Source: Gnetum montanum (lineage: Eukaryota > Streptophyta > Gnetopsida > Gnetales > Gnetaceae). From it: 30,323 nucleotides of DNA. Below the pieces are notes generated by a model. It was not told where the DNA came from. It saw nothing but the letters and a program-made list of their open reading frames with translations, and searched no databases. Shown in pieces: positions 10,411-21,789 of the stretch. The stretch's first letter is position 1. Every line of letters begins with the position of its first letter. Both the position numbers and the translations under genes were made by a program. The stretch lies in assembly GCA_015680685.1 (NCBI GenBank), contig MNCI01014538.1:131872-162194 (forward strand), given 5' to 3'.

Positions 10411-10800
10411 CTACATGTAATGGTACCCTATGTCATTGTATGCAATCCATGAAACTATTTTCTTTGCAACTTTATCGAATTCATTTTCCTTGAAAATTTT
10501 AAAGGAAATGTCTGGAATCCCCATTATGTCATCTATTGTGCTTAACCATCCCCTTTCCATAATGATAGGGAAGTCCCCCTTGCAATTTTCCACATGGATC
10601 ACCAAGAAATCAACAAAATAGGACCACCCACATATGGTGCCCACAATGTCCTCCACTAACCCTAGAGGGATAGTGATGGACTGATCTGCCAACTATAATT
10701 TGATGTTGTTCTTTCTCAAAAGAGGCAAGTTCTAAGCCTTGTACATTTCTCAGAAAATCAAGTTGACTTTAGAACCTAAATCTAAAAGAGCCTTGCATGG
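10411..10800 (-). pseudogene. Element B: aspartic protease relic
   Basis: The minus strand keeps an open segment at 10411-10692 with A-D-Q-S-I-T-I-P-L-G-L-V-E-D and F-P-I-I-M-E-R, both conserved in C. Just upstream, 10774-10791 encodes A-L-L-D-L-G, where the family has L-L-D-S-G. The catalytic aspartate is kept but the following serine is leucine. A stop follows a few codons later. The domain would cleave the Gag-Pol polyprotein as a dimer. Confidence 0.75.
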
Positions 10801-11595
10801 TTCATTTCTTACAATCTATAAGTAGATGAGGGGACTCTTAGGATCATATCACTTCTAGCAAGGTGTTTGGCCTTTATTTAATTTATGATGGCATGGGTTA
10901 ACATGACAATATGGATTTGTACAAATTTTTTGTTTGAAGGTGGCTTGATAGGACTTTCAGAGGTAGAAGCAGCAAGGTTGGTAGCCACATGTGTTTGTGA
11001 GGACTTCATGGGGCTACTAGTTCTAAAGAATGACCTTTTACAAGGCTTGGGTTTAGGACCACTTGAATGGATGTCTGACTATAGATTCAATACCCTCACA
11101 ACATTTCTTTATTGTGCTATGTAGGAATTTTGCTCTACATAGATGGAGCTGGTGGCAAAGGTGTGGTTGTTTGTGGTGTAGGAGTTGATGAATGCTCTAT
11201 AGTACTCTAGATGGTAGTAGTGTTAAGGGAAAGAGATCTCTCCCCTTAGAGAAGGTGCTCTATAGTACTCTAGATTGCAGTAGTGGTAAGGGAAGGAGGT
11301 GTGACTAGAGGAGCCACACAGGGATATAGGCTAATTGGACATAGTATCCATATGGATCAAGTTACCTATAAGGATATTACTATCATGGTGATGGCATTCC
11401 CCATGACTGTGGGTGTTGCCATTATTGATACTACTCCTGAGGTTGAGGACATGCTCCACTCGAATAATATGTTTTTTGGTGGAACTATTACTTGTAGTTG
11501 CCTTATGAATAAAGCAATTGCCATGATGCTTCCCATTTTTCCAATCTAGGATTTAAAGCATACATCCTAGATTCTTGTAGGTGTGACAACATTGG
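10801..11595 (-). pseudogene. Element B: gag-pol linker relic
   Basis: This low-complexity connector lies between the zinc knuckle and protease, homologous to C 15900-16640 and A 2506-3245. No domain is recognisable. It contains a local duplication of about 43 bp (11193-11235 and 11256-11298). Short open frames on the plus strand here are shadows without counterparts in the sister elements. Confidence 0.5.
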
Positions 11596-13116
11596 ACAAT
11601 ATCCCTTAGGATGTTCATATTAGCAAATGTCACAACCATCATCGTCTATATTAGAATTTGCAACCTCTTCTACTGTTGCAACTTTACCCTTGTTCTTATG
11701 ATATCCCTATTTTGTATTCTTTTTCTTCCTTCTTTCTTAATCACTATCCCCTTGGTCTCTTCATTTCTTTGCAATCTTCAAAGCTATTTGAAACTTCTCA
11801 TCCAAGGAGTCCCACATCTTGCCTATCTTAGCTAATATTTCAATGATAGATTTTTGTATTGGCAAAGGTTTCCTTTACATCACTTCATCAAGTGGTGCCT
11901 TCTCCTCAGTATCATAGAAATGCACCTGCCTCTTACAAATGAAGTGGTCCCTATTGTACTCTTTTTGCATTTTTTAAGTTCACATTTTTCTTTGGCCAAC
12001 TAATCTATTAGTCTTTGGATTTGATGGGCTCACAACTCAAAAATTTTGCTTGGGCATAGACCCCAAGAGTTTTCCTTGTTTCATTCATGAGCCCATCTAT
12101 GATATGATGCAATTGATCCCTTTAGAAGTATCCATGGCCTAGGCATCAATGCAAAAAAGAATAGTACCTACCCAAGGCTACCTCCAACGACTCATGATTT
12201 CTTTATTTCCATCATTGGATCTATCTTCATAAGTTGAACACTCTAGAGTAGGTTTAAAACTTATTATTGAAAAGCTCTAGCATTGTACTCCACTAGCAAA
12301 TAGATTCTAGTTCTAGGGACTAGTACTAGCTTTTAGCTTTTTTAATGAGTGTTCTTGGAAATAGTTTTAGCTTCTACAATTCATTTTTAATGTTCTATAA
12401 GGCACAAACATCATGAAAGACTTGCATGTGGTTCTGTGGATTTGAGTTATATCCCCCTTCAAATCTAGGAATACTGTTCATATCTAGCCACTTGATTCAA
12501 CTATCTTTTAAGTGCCTTGTTGAAATTATAACTACCTCTAAAATCTTTAATATATTTTTGGCAGTTATGAGAGGCTCATCATAGTCATAATGATCTCGAT
12601 GGCCCTTATCATGGCCATGATGTCTATGGTGTGTCCTGCTACACCTTCTTTTTCAGTGATGCTCCTACTTATATTACTATCCTTGCCCTTATTCTCTATT
12701 ATCCTAGTGGGATCTACATTCATCCCTATCCCATCATTCATCTTCATCCCAATCACAGCTATTCTTTCTTTTGTCTCAACCTCTACTCCTCTTGTTAGAG
12801 TTGGCGGAAAAAAATGATGAGGATGATGATGAGGATAAAGAAGAACGAGAATCATCACTAGAACGATGCCTGCTAGTTCCTCTTCTTCAATTCCTACCCC
12901 AATCATTTTGTTTGTCCTTATCTTTATGCTTGTCATTATCCTTTCTTTTGGATGAATGGCTACAGTTGTTATCTTTTGAGGCCCCTTGGTCTTGAGAACC
13001 ATTCTTTCCCTCACCCAGGTTGGTCATTGTTGATTGCAACCTCTAGTTAAGGGTATCTCCATCATAAAAATAAGGAGAGTCTATGTATTAGGATTGCTCT
13101 AAAATTAAGTCCTTGC
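11596..13116 (-). pseudogene. Element B: gag C-terminal two thirds
   Basis: The capsid part corresponds to C 14620-15880. The zinc knuckle is readable at 11596-11634 as C-D-I-C-x-Y-E-H-P-K-G-Y-C, with all four metal ligands present but a stop codon between the second Cys and the Tyr. A strongly Asp/Glu/Arg-rich segment near 12565-13014 gives open frames on both strands and is a remnant of a charged linker, not a separate gene. The N-terminal third lies on the far side of element C at 26313-26726. Confidence 0.65.
13112..13116. repeat. Target-site duplication of element C, left copy
   Basis: CTTGC precedes the 5' LTR and recurs directly after the 3' LTR at 26313-26317. Five bases is the normal duplication length for Ty3/gypsy elements. 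Confidence 0.85.
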
Positions 13117-13227
13117 TAATGAAGTGCTAAATAGTTGATGCGTCGACTAGGCCATGTATATGGGGCCCCGTCAACACATCTATCCATGCGTCTACATTGC
13201 CTCATTTACACAGAGCCTGTTCTAGCC

Positions 13228-13235
13228 TATAAATA
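13228..13235 (+). promoter_or_regulatory. TATA box of element C 5' LTR
   Basis: TATAAATA lies in an 11-base context (CCTATAAATAA) conserved in the 3' LTR at 25548-25555. It would drive the genomic transcript. Confidence 0.7.
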
Positions 13236-13402
13236 AGTGTGCTTCCGCCACACTTGGGGACCTTTTTGGCAGTTGTAGAAAAGCTCTTGTAGTTTGTTTC
13301 CATGAGAGTTAAAATATTTTCCAAGTGCCCACATTAGGTGTGAGAAAGGTGTCTGGCTCTTTATTTGAGCACTAATGTACCTGAGCCATTGGTGTGACCG
13401 GC

Positions 13403-13408
13403 AATAAA
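13403..13408 (+). terminator. Polyadenylation signal in element C 5' LTR
   Basis: AATAAA lies about 170 bases after the TATA box. The same signal is at 25723-25728 in the 3' LTR, where it would act, and in the A and B LTRs on the minus strand. Confidence 0.55.
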
Positions 13409-13994
13409 GATGAGCTTTTTAAGCATTCCTTGCAACAATTAGACTTAGTCATTTGATGCATTTACTAGTTTAATATTTCTATGCTTTAATAATTCCTTAA
13501 CTTTTCATTGTTATTGCCTTAATTGTCATCACTCTCTTATAGTTTTTAAAACTCATAAGTACAACCATCTCGAACATAAACCTGACACTTGGCAACCCAA
13601 TGACGTTTAGCGTCTGGTAACCCAGTAGTGGTTAGGGGATGCTTAGGACGTGCATGGAAGATGGGATCAGATACTTATGCTAGGAGAAGTTAATAGATAG
13701 ATTAAGATAATTATAGATTATGTAATATTCCATTCCTTACATTTCATTTCAAGAATTAGATGCTAGAAGATAAAGTGAAAAAGCCATAAAAATCATTTAC
13801 CTCAATCTCACTTAACCATCGCAATCAGAACATCACAAGTGAGGTTGGGAAGACAACGACCATTCTAACATAAGGTTTTGCTGGTTAGGGTCTAGTGTAT
13901 GCAAAGTGCTTATAGTCTATGGAATTTGACCGAGTCACGTGTGAATGCCCATGATTTGCATGGTTGGGCATAGGGGTACCTAGCCGTTCATCAT

Positions 13995-14012
13995 TGGCAC
14001 CAATGCTGGGGA
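13995..14012 (+). other. Element C primer-binding site
   Basis: TGGCACCAATGCTGGGGA begins one base after the LTR. It matches a tRNA-Asp 3'-end complement (TGGCGCCGTTGCCGGGGA) at 14 of 18 positions. Three of the four differences are transitions. Confidence 0.8.
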
Positions 14013-14157
14013 CTGTTAGTCTTACATGCACCATCTAACCTTAGCAAAATTATCATTCACGTCATTGGAATGGACCCAGGATAGTAAAATCTATGCACGC
14101 TAGGCGGTCTAAGTAAAAAGTAAGGTACACCAATTAGTGGATTATCTAACATCTAAC

Positions 14158-15900
14158 ATGTCTTCTTCTCACAGGCGACATGGATCAAACCCACCAATGC
14201 CACAAGAATGTCAGGTGGTATACACGCATCCAGATGAATATTTTCCCAACTTCACCTTTATCCTACATCAGGATGAGCATCTGCACTAGCAGGACATGGA
14301 AGGCAACATCATACTACTGCCTAATCAATCAACCCCTAGAATGTTGTTTCACAATCTTGCCAGACTAGGCATTCAGGACCAAGGTGTGGAGTACGTCATA
14401 GAGGACCATGACTACCGAGACTATCATCCCACTAAGGCCCAACGTGTATGAGACTATCAACAGGCAGAACGGCATGAACACATGAAGGGGAAACAGTTCA
14501 GTAACCCCTTATTTTTGCAAGGGCTGCAAGATGATGGGGAACCTGTCTTTCATGATTCCCATTTGGTCAAACTTCCCCTAGGGTACCAAAGCATTTAGTC
14601 CGTCATTCAAAACAAGCAATCAAGTGACTGGGACCCCCAGGAGGATGGAGGGTCATGCAGGAGAGGTCATGGCACAAGCAAAGATGGGCATGAAGATTAG
14701 GGTTGTCATCAGAGTAGAGGGGGAGATTGACACTGGGGCGGTGGTGATTCTTCTCCCTCTTCTCCAACCTCTCGCTCCCCTCTACCTTCATCCAATTCTG
14801 ACTTCGATTGGGACCATGATAGAAAGGAGTGAGGTGATGGTGGTCATAATGACTAAAGGGAATGATGTGAGGGAGTACGTGACTAATCATGCAAGCCTCA
14901 CCATCAATAAAGGAAAGGTAGCCGAACTCATCACAAACATCATGGCCTTCAGTAGAACTATGACTCGAATGAACCATTGTTGGTTACTCGAAGCATGCTC
15001 CATATCGCCGAGGCAATTCAAATACCCAATAGGCACTTGAAAGATAGCCAGATCAAGCACATTGACATGAACAACATCCCCAGATTTGAAGGGGGATATA
15101 ATTGTTCCCTCGCACACTCATCAAAGAAGCAGAAAGCTGGTACTGATCTTTGGAGGCAAAATCAATCAGGAGATAGAGTACGATGTTGGAGATCTTTAAC
15201 GACAAGTATCAAACCTACTCCAGAGTGGCCAACCTAAGACGTCAAATCCAAGGGTGAAAGCAAGGTAGTCATGAACCTTTGGATGCAGCCATGAGCAAAT
15301 ACTATTCATTATTACATTGATGCCCTAGTCATGGCTACTCTCAGCAGGCACAGCTTCACCATATCATTGATGGGCTCCTCTTTGAAACTAGAAAGACCCT
15401 TGGCATGTACACCCAAGGATGACTATCAGAACTAAGAGCCCACCAATTGCAGCGCTTAATTGAGTAAGTGGCTAAAGAAGAGGGGGAACTTAGAAATAAG
15501 GAGAGTGCAAAGGATTTAATCGGGATCCCTCCATCAAAAAGAGGGAGGTCCAATTTTGTGAAGATGAGGAGGAATCACCACTAGATGTAGCAGTGAACTA
15601 AAAAACCTTACCCCTACAAAGATTTTCCTCTAAAATATCAACAAAGGTTGATAGGATGTGAAACTCTTTGGACGAAAAATTTCAAAGTGTTCTGAAGATC
15701 GCAAAGGAGTCCAGAGAGTAAGGTAATGATCATGATCGACGTAGGAGGAAGGAAGCTAAACAGGCCCACCATAAAGGTAAGGGTAAAATTGCTATAGCAA
15801 AACAAGTTGCAGACTTTGACACAGAGGAAGATGATGAATGTGACATATGTTAATACGAACATCCTATGGGGAGTTGTCCTGTGGTGTCACATCTACAAGA
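14158..15900 (+). pseudogene. Element C: gag relic
   Basis: I place the start at the ATG at 14158 (M-S-S-S-H-R), because A begins with the same residues and B with M-A-S-S-H-K. The next ATG at 14180 is in a frame that soon diverges. The frame then reads V-V-Y-T-H-P-D-E-Y-F-P-N-F-T-F-I-L-H and meets its first stop (TAG) near 14296. Later landmarks are a Ser/Pro/Asp-rich run near 14750, a capsid segment with F-N-D-K-Y-Q (about 15190), a Lys-rich tract (about 15760) and the zinc knuckle at 15839-15877 (C-D-I-C-x-Y-E-H-P-M-G-S-C, with a stop after the second Cys). It would have encoded the virus-like particle structural protein. More than a dozen stops make it inactive. Confidence 0.8.
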
Positions 15901-16656
15901 GTTTGAGGTGTATGCACTGAATCCTCGCTTAGCAAAGAGGTAAACACCTCGAAGATTGCCTTACCCACAGGGTAATCTCAGGCAGTTCCACCAACAAAAA
16001 GGATATTATCCTAGTGGAGTGCCACTGCAACCTTATGAATACTTTCAGCAATGGCAGCACCCACAATAGTGGGGGATGCTGCCTCCAAGGCAATAATACC
16101 CTTACCGATAGCCAGATCCCTATGGATACTATGTTCAGCAACCAATCTTCCCGCGAACTCTTCTAGTCACGCAACCTTTCAAAATTATTACCACCCCCCA
16201 AAATATTTCTGACCATAATCTCCATCACCTAGGTGGAAGAGCCCACACCTCTACTGTCCTCCATCACCTTCTCCTACCATCCCTACTCAGTAGCACCCCA
16301 CTCAACTACCACCTACTCCACCTATGCAGGGGGAAATACCACCACAGCCATAGCAACATAATGCTACGAGCGTTGTCAACCTACAATCGACTCCTCAGCT
16401 AAGTGGACTGGAAGTCAAGCTATAAAAACATCCCTTTTTCTGGCCTAATAACCTAAGCATACCATCACACACACCTATGACTAGTGCCTCTGAACCTCAA
16501 ACTACCTCCACTGTTCCACCCTTCGAGCAGCCTTCAAACCAAACGCCCTCCAACGTACAAACGGTCATGTTCACACACATCATAACCGACTGAATAAAGG
16601 CATATCATCTTCCCTAGAAATTGATTCATCCGGGAAGCCCCCTCATCTATCTTTAG
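15901..16656 (+). pseudogene. Element C: Gln/Pro-rich gag-pol linker
   Basis: This connector is rich in Gln, Tyr and Pro in one frame up to about 16140 (for example Q-Q-K-G-Y-Y-P-S-G-V-P-L-Q) and then in Pro/His/Ser in others. It is homologous to the linkers of A and B. No domain is recognised, and stops and frame changes are frequent. Confidence 0.55.
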
Positions 16657-17067
16657 GTGGTAAGAAATAAGCCATGTAAAGCTCTTCTAGATTCGGGGTT
16701 GGGAGTCAACTTGATTTCACATGACATGTCCAAGACTTATAACATGCCCTCATTGAAGAAGAGCAACATTCAGCTTGAGCTAGCAGACCAATCCATTACG
16801 ATTCCCTTGGGATTGGTGGAAGACATTGTGACCACTATTTATGGGTGGTCCTATCTTGCTGATTTCCTCATCATCCGTGTTGAGAATTGCAAGGGGAATT
16901 TCCCCATCATAATGGGAAGAGCCTGGCTAAGCACAGTGGATGTAAGATTGGGACTCCAAGATCTTTCCCTTAAAATTTCAAAGGAAAATCCTTTTGGGAA
17001 TATCAAGAAGAAGCACATTCCATGCATCGCATACAGTGACTTTGGGTGCAACTATGTGCAGCAGCTA
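16657..17067 (+). pseudogene. Element C: aspartic protease domain
   Basis: This is the longest clean pol segment, about 136 codons without a stop. The catalytic motif is L-L-D-S-G at 16684-16698, followed by V-N-L-I-S. Further on come A-D-Q-S-I-T-I-P-L-G and F-P-I-I-M-G-R-A-W-L-S-T, the family's second conserved block. As part of the polyprotein it would process Gag-Pol. The Met at 16657 is not a real start, as the frame would be continuous with gag-pol upstream. The catalytic aspartate is intact, but up- and downstream stops prevent production of a functional polyprotein. Confidence 0.85.
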
Positions 17068-17316
17068 TGATCCACTAAGCGGACATCTATTCAAGTATGC
17101 AGTCAGTGTACCGAGGAGTCACAAGTTCAACAATGTCTGTACGTAGCAGCCACAAATCAAGAAGGCACCCAGTGGCTGACCATTGATCCTGCTAGCAGCA
17201 CTTTGTGCATGGAACAATCTTAGGGGCTTGTACATGCTTATGTAGAAAGCATGGATGATTTGGAATAGGTTCATCAACAAGAATCCACTGTTGATGACTA
17301 TGATGATTCAGGAAAG

Positions 17317-18200
17317 TTGCAAATCCCTGAAAGTTTCAAACAAGAGCCCTTGGAACTCAAACCCTTACCGGCCCACTTAGAATATGCATTTTTGCAAAAT
17401 GGGAAACCAGTGATTAGCAATGTCACCCTTGCTCCTGAACAAAAGAGGAAATTGCTGAAGGTGGTGAACAAATGGGAAGCTACTTTTGCATGGTTGTATC
17501 TTGAATTAACAGGAATTGATCCCAGGGTTTTCCAACATGGGATTTTTATTGACCCCTCCATGAAACCACGATGATAACCACAAAGGCGATTGAACCACAA
17601 ATTGAAGTAGGTTATCAAAGACGAAATCGAGTAGTTGCTGAAAGTGGGGTTCATCTACTCTATTACCGATAGTGAATGGGTTAGCCCACTCATTATTGTG
17701 CCAAAAAAGGATGGCAAATGAAGGGTCTGTATAGATTTCTAATTGCTCTACATGGCTACCTTCAAAGATCACTTCCCACTTCCATTTGTGGACCAAGTGC
17801 TGGATACCATTGCAGGGCATCGTTATTATGGCTTTTTGGATGGTTATAGTGGCTATAATCAAATCTAAATTGCGGCAAAAGGCCAGGCCAAGACAACCTT
17901 CACAAGTCCCTGGGGAACATTCACATACAAAAAGATGCCCTTTGGCCTATGTAATGCACATTTTTCTTTCCAATGCCTTATCCTCAGCATCTTCCAGTAG
18001 TAAATTGGCAATGGGGTAGAAGTCTTCAGGAATGACTTCTCTACCTATGGAGCCACATTTGATCAAGCCTTAGACAACCTTAAGCAAGTTCTAAAAAGAT
18101 GTGTGGAAACTAATCTATGACTCAATTGGCAAAAAATCCACTTAATGGTCCAAGAGGACATTGTGCTAGGGCACCAAATTTTACAAATAGCGATTAGCCT
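17317..18200 (+). pseudogene. Element C: reverse transcriptase relic
   Basis: Reading on from protease, L-E-L-K-P-L-P (about 17350) and L-T-G-I-D-P (about 17510) mark the RT entry. I-I-V-P-K-K-D-G-K (about 17700), F-P-L-P-F-V-D-Q-V-L-D-T-I (about 17775) and F-L-D-G-Y-S-G-Y-N-Q (about 17833, first catalytic Asp at 17839-17841) follow. The active-site box at 18025-18036 is F-R-N-D where the family has F-M-D-D: the first aspartate is asparagine (AAT). Stops occur at roughly one per 30 codons. The domain would copy element RNA to DNA; it is inactive. Confidence 0.85.
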
Positions 18201-18429
18201 GGGTCCTGAAAAAATCAGGGTCATCTAAGGAATCACTAGGCAGCCAAGCACTGTAAAAGATGTTCGATCATTTCTTGGCCACACTGGTTACTACTGGCAC
18301 TTCATCGAAAATCTTTCAAAGATCACCAAGCCATTGGTAGAACTCACGAAGAAAGATGCTCCATTCCTCTAGACCAGGGAATGTGAATCTACATTCCAAA
18401 CACTTAGAGACTCTTGTTCTACGGGCACC

Positions 18430-18810
18430 TAATTGGTCCAGACCCTTTCACATCATGACGAATGCATCCAACTATGCATTGGGAGCTGTGCTCACATAAT
18501 GGGATGACTAGAAATGCCCATACTATATTCACTATGCAAGCCGTAGCATTGTGGGTGCTTAGCTTAACTACATCACCACTGAAAAAGAGTTGATGGTGGT
18601 GGTGTTCACCTTGGAAAAATTCTAACACTATGTGCTTAGGTACAAGGTGTTTGTGCATACTGACCACAGTGCCATCCGGTTCTTGATGAACAAACCAACG
18701 GTGAGCCCACATATCATATGATGGCTCGTGATTCTTTAGGAATTTGACCTCACTATGATAGATTGGAAGGGAACCAAGAATGTGGTCACTAACCACTTCT
18801 CTCGACTGTG
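18430..18810 (+). pseudogene. Element C: RNase H relic
   Basis: T-N-A-S-N-Y-A-L-G-A-V-L starts at 18458. The family form is D-A-S-D-Y-A, so the catalytic aspartate (18461-18463) is asparagine. T-E-K-E-L-M-V-V (about 18580) keeps the glutamate and H-T-D-H-S-A-I (18662-18664 for the Asp) keeps the next acid. The end D-W-K-G-T-K-N-V-V-T-N-H-F-S-R-L marks the boundary with integrase. Several stops are present. Confidence 0.75.
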
Positions 18811-18999
18811 ATGGGATAACACAGAAAAGGAGGAGCCACTCTCTGACTAATTTCTAGATGAACTCCTCTTCGCATGAGCGATCGAGAATCAAGTGCCCAA
18901 AGAATCACCTTGGTTCAACCACATCCTCACTTATCTCACAACCCAGGAATTGCCAAAGAAGTGGGACCATCAGCAAAAACAATAGTTTCTCCATAAGGC

Positions 19000-20190
19000 C
19001 AAGCGCTTCATGGAAATCAATGGCCACCTTTATAAGGTGTGTGTAGATGGCCTAGTTCGATGGTGTGTCCCTAATGATGATACACTATGTGTCCTCTAAG
19101 ATGCTCACGAGGGTCCTTGTGGGGGCCAGTATGCTAGACGACGCACGACCATTAAGATCCTGCTTATAGGATATTACTGGCCTACAATTTTCAAGGATGC
19201 ATAATGGGTCACCCGCTCCTATGAACAATGCCAGAGAGACTGTGGGATAACTACACAAATGGAGGAACCTTAATAGTGGATCCAACCACTGGAGCCCTTC
19301 GACATCAGGGGCATCGACTTCATGGGTCCTATCACACCCATGTCCAATGGGAAGGTGTACATCATCATCGTTATGGACTACTGCACAAAGTGGATGGAGG
19401 CAGTAGCCGTCATCAACTGTTCCTCAAACATCGCTGCACAATTCATCCAGTAGCAAATCATAAATAGGTTTGGAGTGCCACATGCACTCATCTCAAACAA
19501 TGGAATGCATTTCATAGGCACTAACTTTCGTAAACTCATGTGATACTTGGGGGTTACCCATAAATTTACAACGCCTTATCACCCCCAAGCCAATGGGCAG
19601 GCCAAAGTCACCAATAAGGAGATCACCAAAATCCTCACTCGAACCATTAATAAATATAGAAGGGATTGCAGCACCAAACTTAATGATGCCCTCTAGGCCT
19701 ATCGCTCCACTTGGAAACTTCCTATAGGTTACTCTCCCTATGATTTAGTGTACAGTAAGCTATCGAAACTTCCAATCCAGGAAAAACTCTAGACACTATC
19801 TACAGCCTATGACCTGGGTCTTGACCTACCACTAGCACAATGCAAACGACTTATCAACCTCAGTGTGCTTGATGAGAATCGATTGGTGGCCTTGTCATCA
19901 AATGAGATACACAAGGCCTATAATAAAAAATGACATGATCTAAGGATTTGAAAAGTAACATTTAGATGTGGAGATAAGGTACTTTATTGGAACCCCACAC
20001 ATGTACCGCAACCGACCAAGTTTCAAACACTGTGGAAAGGACCTTACATTGTCTCCGAAACCTTCCCATTTGGGGCCTTGCTTATACACAAACCTGAGGA
20101 CCCCATAAGAATGCAGTTGGTCAATAAGCAACAATTAAAACCTTTCCATGAACTCCACCAAACCAGTGCTACCGCCTCATCGTTACAGGG
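19000..20190 (+). pseudogene. Element C: integrase relic
   Basis: The zinc-binding part starts H-E-G-P-C-G-G (His at 19106-19108); the second His is Gln and one of the paired Cys is Tyr. The core keeps G-I-D-F-M-G-P (Asp at 19316-19318). The second acid is lost (I-S-N-N-G, AAC at 19496-19498) and so is the third (A-N-G-Q-A-K, AAA at 19604-19606). C-terminal blocks include W-K-G-P-Y-I-V and L-K-P-F-H-E-L near 20140, the usual end of pol in this group. It would insert cDNA; it is non-functional. The end of pol is put at the TAG near 20190. Confidence 0.85.
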
Positions 20191-20230
20191 ATAGCCTCGT
20201 TCCATTTTTTAAGTCTCCTCCTTCCAACCT

Positions 20231-20244
20231 AGTCATGGGGGAGA
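20231..20244 (+). other. Polypurine-tract-like motif after pol (internal copy)
   Basis: AGTCATGGGGGAGA follows integrase by about 40 bases. Its first 11 bases are identical to the tract at 25397-25407 just before the 3' LTR. Element B has the same motif after its pol (minus strand, 7231-7244). Confidence 0.6.
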
Positions 20245-20400
20245 CTGCCCTCCATGCTGATCCATTCTACTAAGCTCCTCATTGTTTTTGGAACTTTTTG
20301 TTTTACACTTTTTTGTTTTTCAACATCATTCGTACGTTTGCCAATTCTTACTAAATTTTTCTTTCTTTAATTACTTTTCTATTTCTTTGTTGCTTATTTA

Positions 20401-20419
20401 TGTGTGTGTGTGTGTGTGT
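20401..20419 (+). repeat. TG microsatellite
   Basis: An uninterrupted run of TG dinucleotides (nine to ten units) lies in the C spacer. Confidence 0.9.
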
Positions 20420-20860
20420 TTAATTTCCAATTGGTTGCTAATAAATTGTCTTATTATCATCTGATGTATGGTGTGGTTGGTTTTCGTTGTGATGGGTCAC
20501 ATGAAATGGTCCACCTATTTGATCTCACTCTCGCCCTCACATTGTTGTTCTTGGAAATTACGTCTACTTTCATCTCATAAAATCAGTAGTGAGTCCATGT
20601 CATCCACCCATTCATCCCCTCCATGGTTTTCCTCCCTTTGGAAACATGTAAACCCCCTTCACTTAAAAAAATTTTAATTAATGTGTGACTTGTGTAGTTC
20701 CCAGACTCGGGGATGACCTAATCATTTGAATCGGGTGTGACTTCAAGGGAAATGCACCATTCATCGTGTCTTTCTATTCCCTAGGTTGCAGGAGTGTCCT
20801 CATGGATTTCTTACCACTCCAAGTTCTTTTCCACAAAGAAGCTCCTTGGCAATTTGACCT

Positions 20861-21045
20861 TGCATGGTGTGGTCCTGATTGCAAAAACACAAAAAAAAAA
20901 CATGAGGATTCAAAGCACACCCTTGGTTGAATGCATGCAACCAAGCATGGGTCTTTGCATGGTGTGGTTCCCACAACATAAAAAAAAAACAAACAAACAA
21001 AATAATATAATAAAATCATCACTATGTGGGAATTCAAAGCACACC
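20861..21045 (+). repeat. Direct duplication with A-rich tracts
   Basis: Copy one is 20861-20922 and copy two 20956-21045. Both start TGCATGGTGTGG, contain a run of nine or ten A, and end ATTCAAAGCACACCC. Copy two has an extra insertion of about 28 bases rich in A and T. Confidence 0.75.
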
Positions 21046-21789
21046 CCTTAGACTGCCTCTCACAGGCCACAAGCACTAGTTATGAGACTTGCTTCATCCC
21101 CTCTAACTTAGTCCCATTTCACTTCCTTCCTCTCACGCATGTTGAAGTGGTGGTTCTCTGTGGGTGCATTCTTATACTCTTGTGGGTGGACGAGCCTTCG
21201 CATGTTGCTGCGATGTCACTGTATATGGTTGGTTTTGGGTCTAAACTCAGGATAGGTCCTACTGGGTCACTTAACCACAACTTCACATGGGGTTTCATGT
21301 GACCGATAATCGGAATCCCAATTCTCACTCCTCTCTCGTCACCCATTTCTCTCCATGACTCACCTCACTACCCATCTTATATTTTGATAGTTTGTCATGC
21401 TTTCCATGAACTCCTAATGCTTCGAAAGGTTCTCATGGATGAGAGTATTAACTTGCGATTACCATTCCTTGACTCTGAGGCCCACAAATGCCGGTATTGA
21501 CGATATGCAAGGGCTACTACCTATTATGGGCAGGACTCACTTGCATATAACTAGTCCCGTTTGTTAGTCTCCCATCCTCTTGATTTTGTTGGTTGATTAT
21601 TTTCATGATACCCATCACTCAATTTCTTCTTCGTGGAGTTCTTTCTCACAACATTCTCCTACTTTTTGACTCCCTTTTTTTGCCCCACTTACCTTCCTCT
21701 TTCTCTTAGCTGAGTTCCTAGTCTTTCAAGCTCTTCAACGGCCCCAATTTAGCATTTTAAATCCATTTTTTTGGGCTTTTCTTAGGCTG

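Larger units (their letters stand above)
6102..13116 (-). mobile_element. Element B, left part (pol side), Ty3/gypsy
   Basis: This is the larger remnant of a minus-strand Ty3/gypsy element whose other part lies at 26313-27718. Domain order from right to left is gag, protease, RT, RNase H, integrase, spacer, polypurine tract, LTR, matching element C. The break at 13116 is exactly where C inserted, with CTTGC on both sides. B is therefore the older host of C. Protein similarity, LTR termini and PBS place it in the same family as A and C. Confidence 0.8.
13117..13993 (+). repeat. Element C 5' LTR
   Basis: This 877-bp direct copy of 25410-26312 begins TAATGA (decayed from TGATGA) and ends TCATCA. 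It contains a TATA box (13228-13235) and an AATAAA signal (13403-13408), giving a U3-R-U5 layout. It lacks about 26 bp of U3 that the 3' LTR retains. Confidence 0.93.
20245..21780 (+). other. Element C non-coding spacer after pol
   Basis: This spacer has no coding signal. It holds a (TG)n microsatellite (20401-20419), a T-rich segment, and two direct copies of a unit beginning TGCATGGTGTGG and ending CAAAGCACACCC (20861-20922 and 20956-21045), each with an A-rich run. From about 21024 to 21430 it aligns with the spacer of B. Confidence 0.6.

Noticed and set aside
12565-13014. Long open frames on both strands (up to 149 codons)
   Set aside because: They overlap in a low-complexity, charged part of the B gag, and the protein in the correct gag frame is broken. 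No match to the sister elements supports either as a separate gene.
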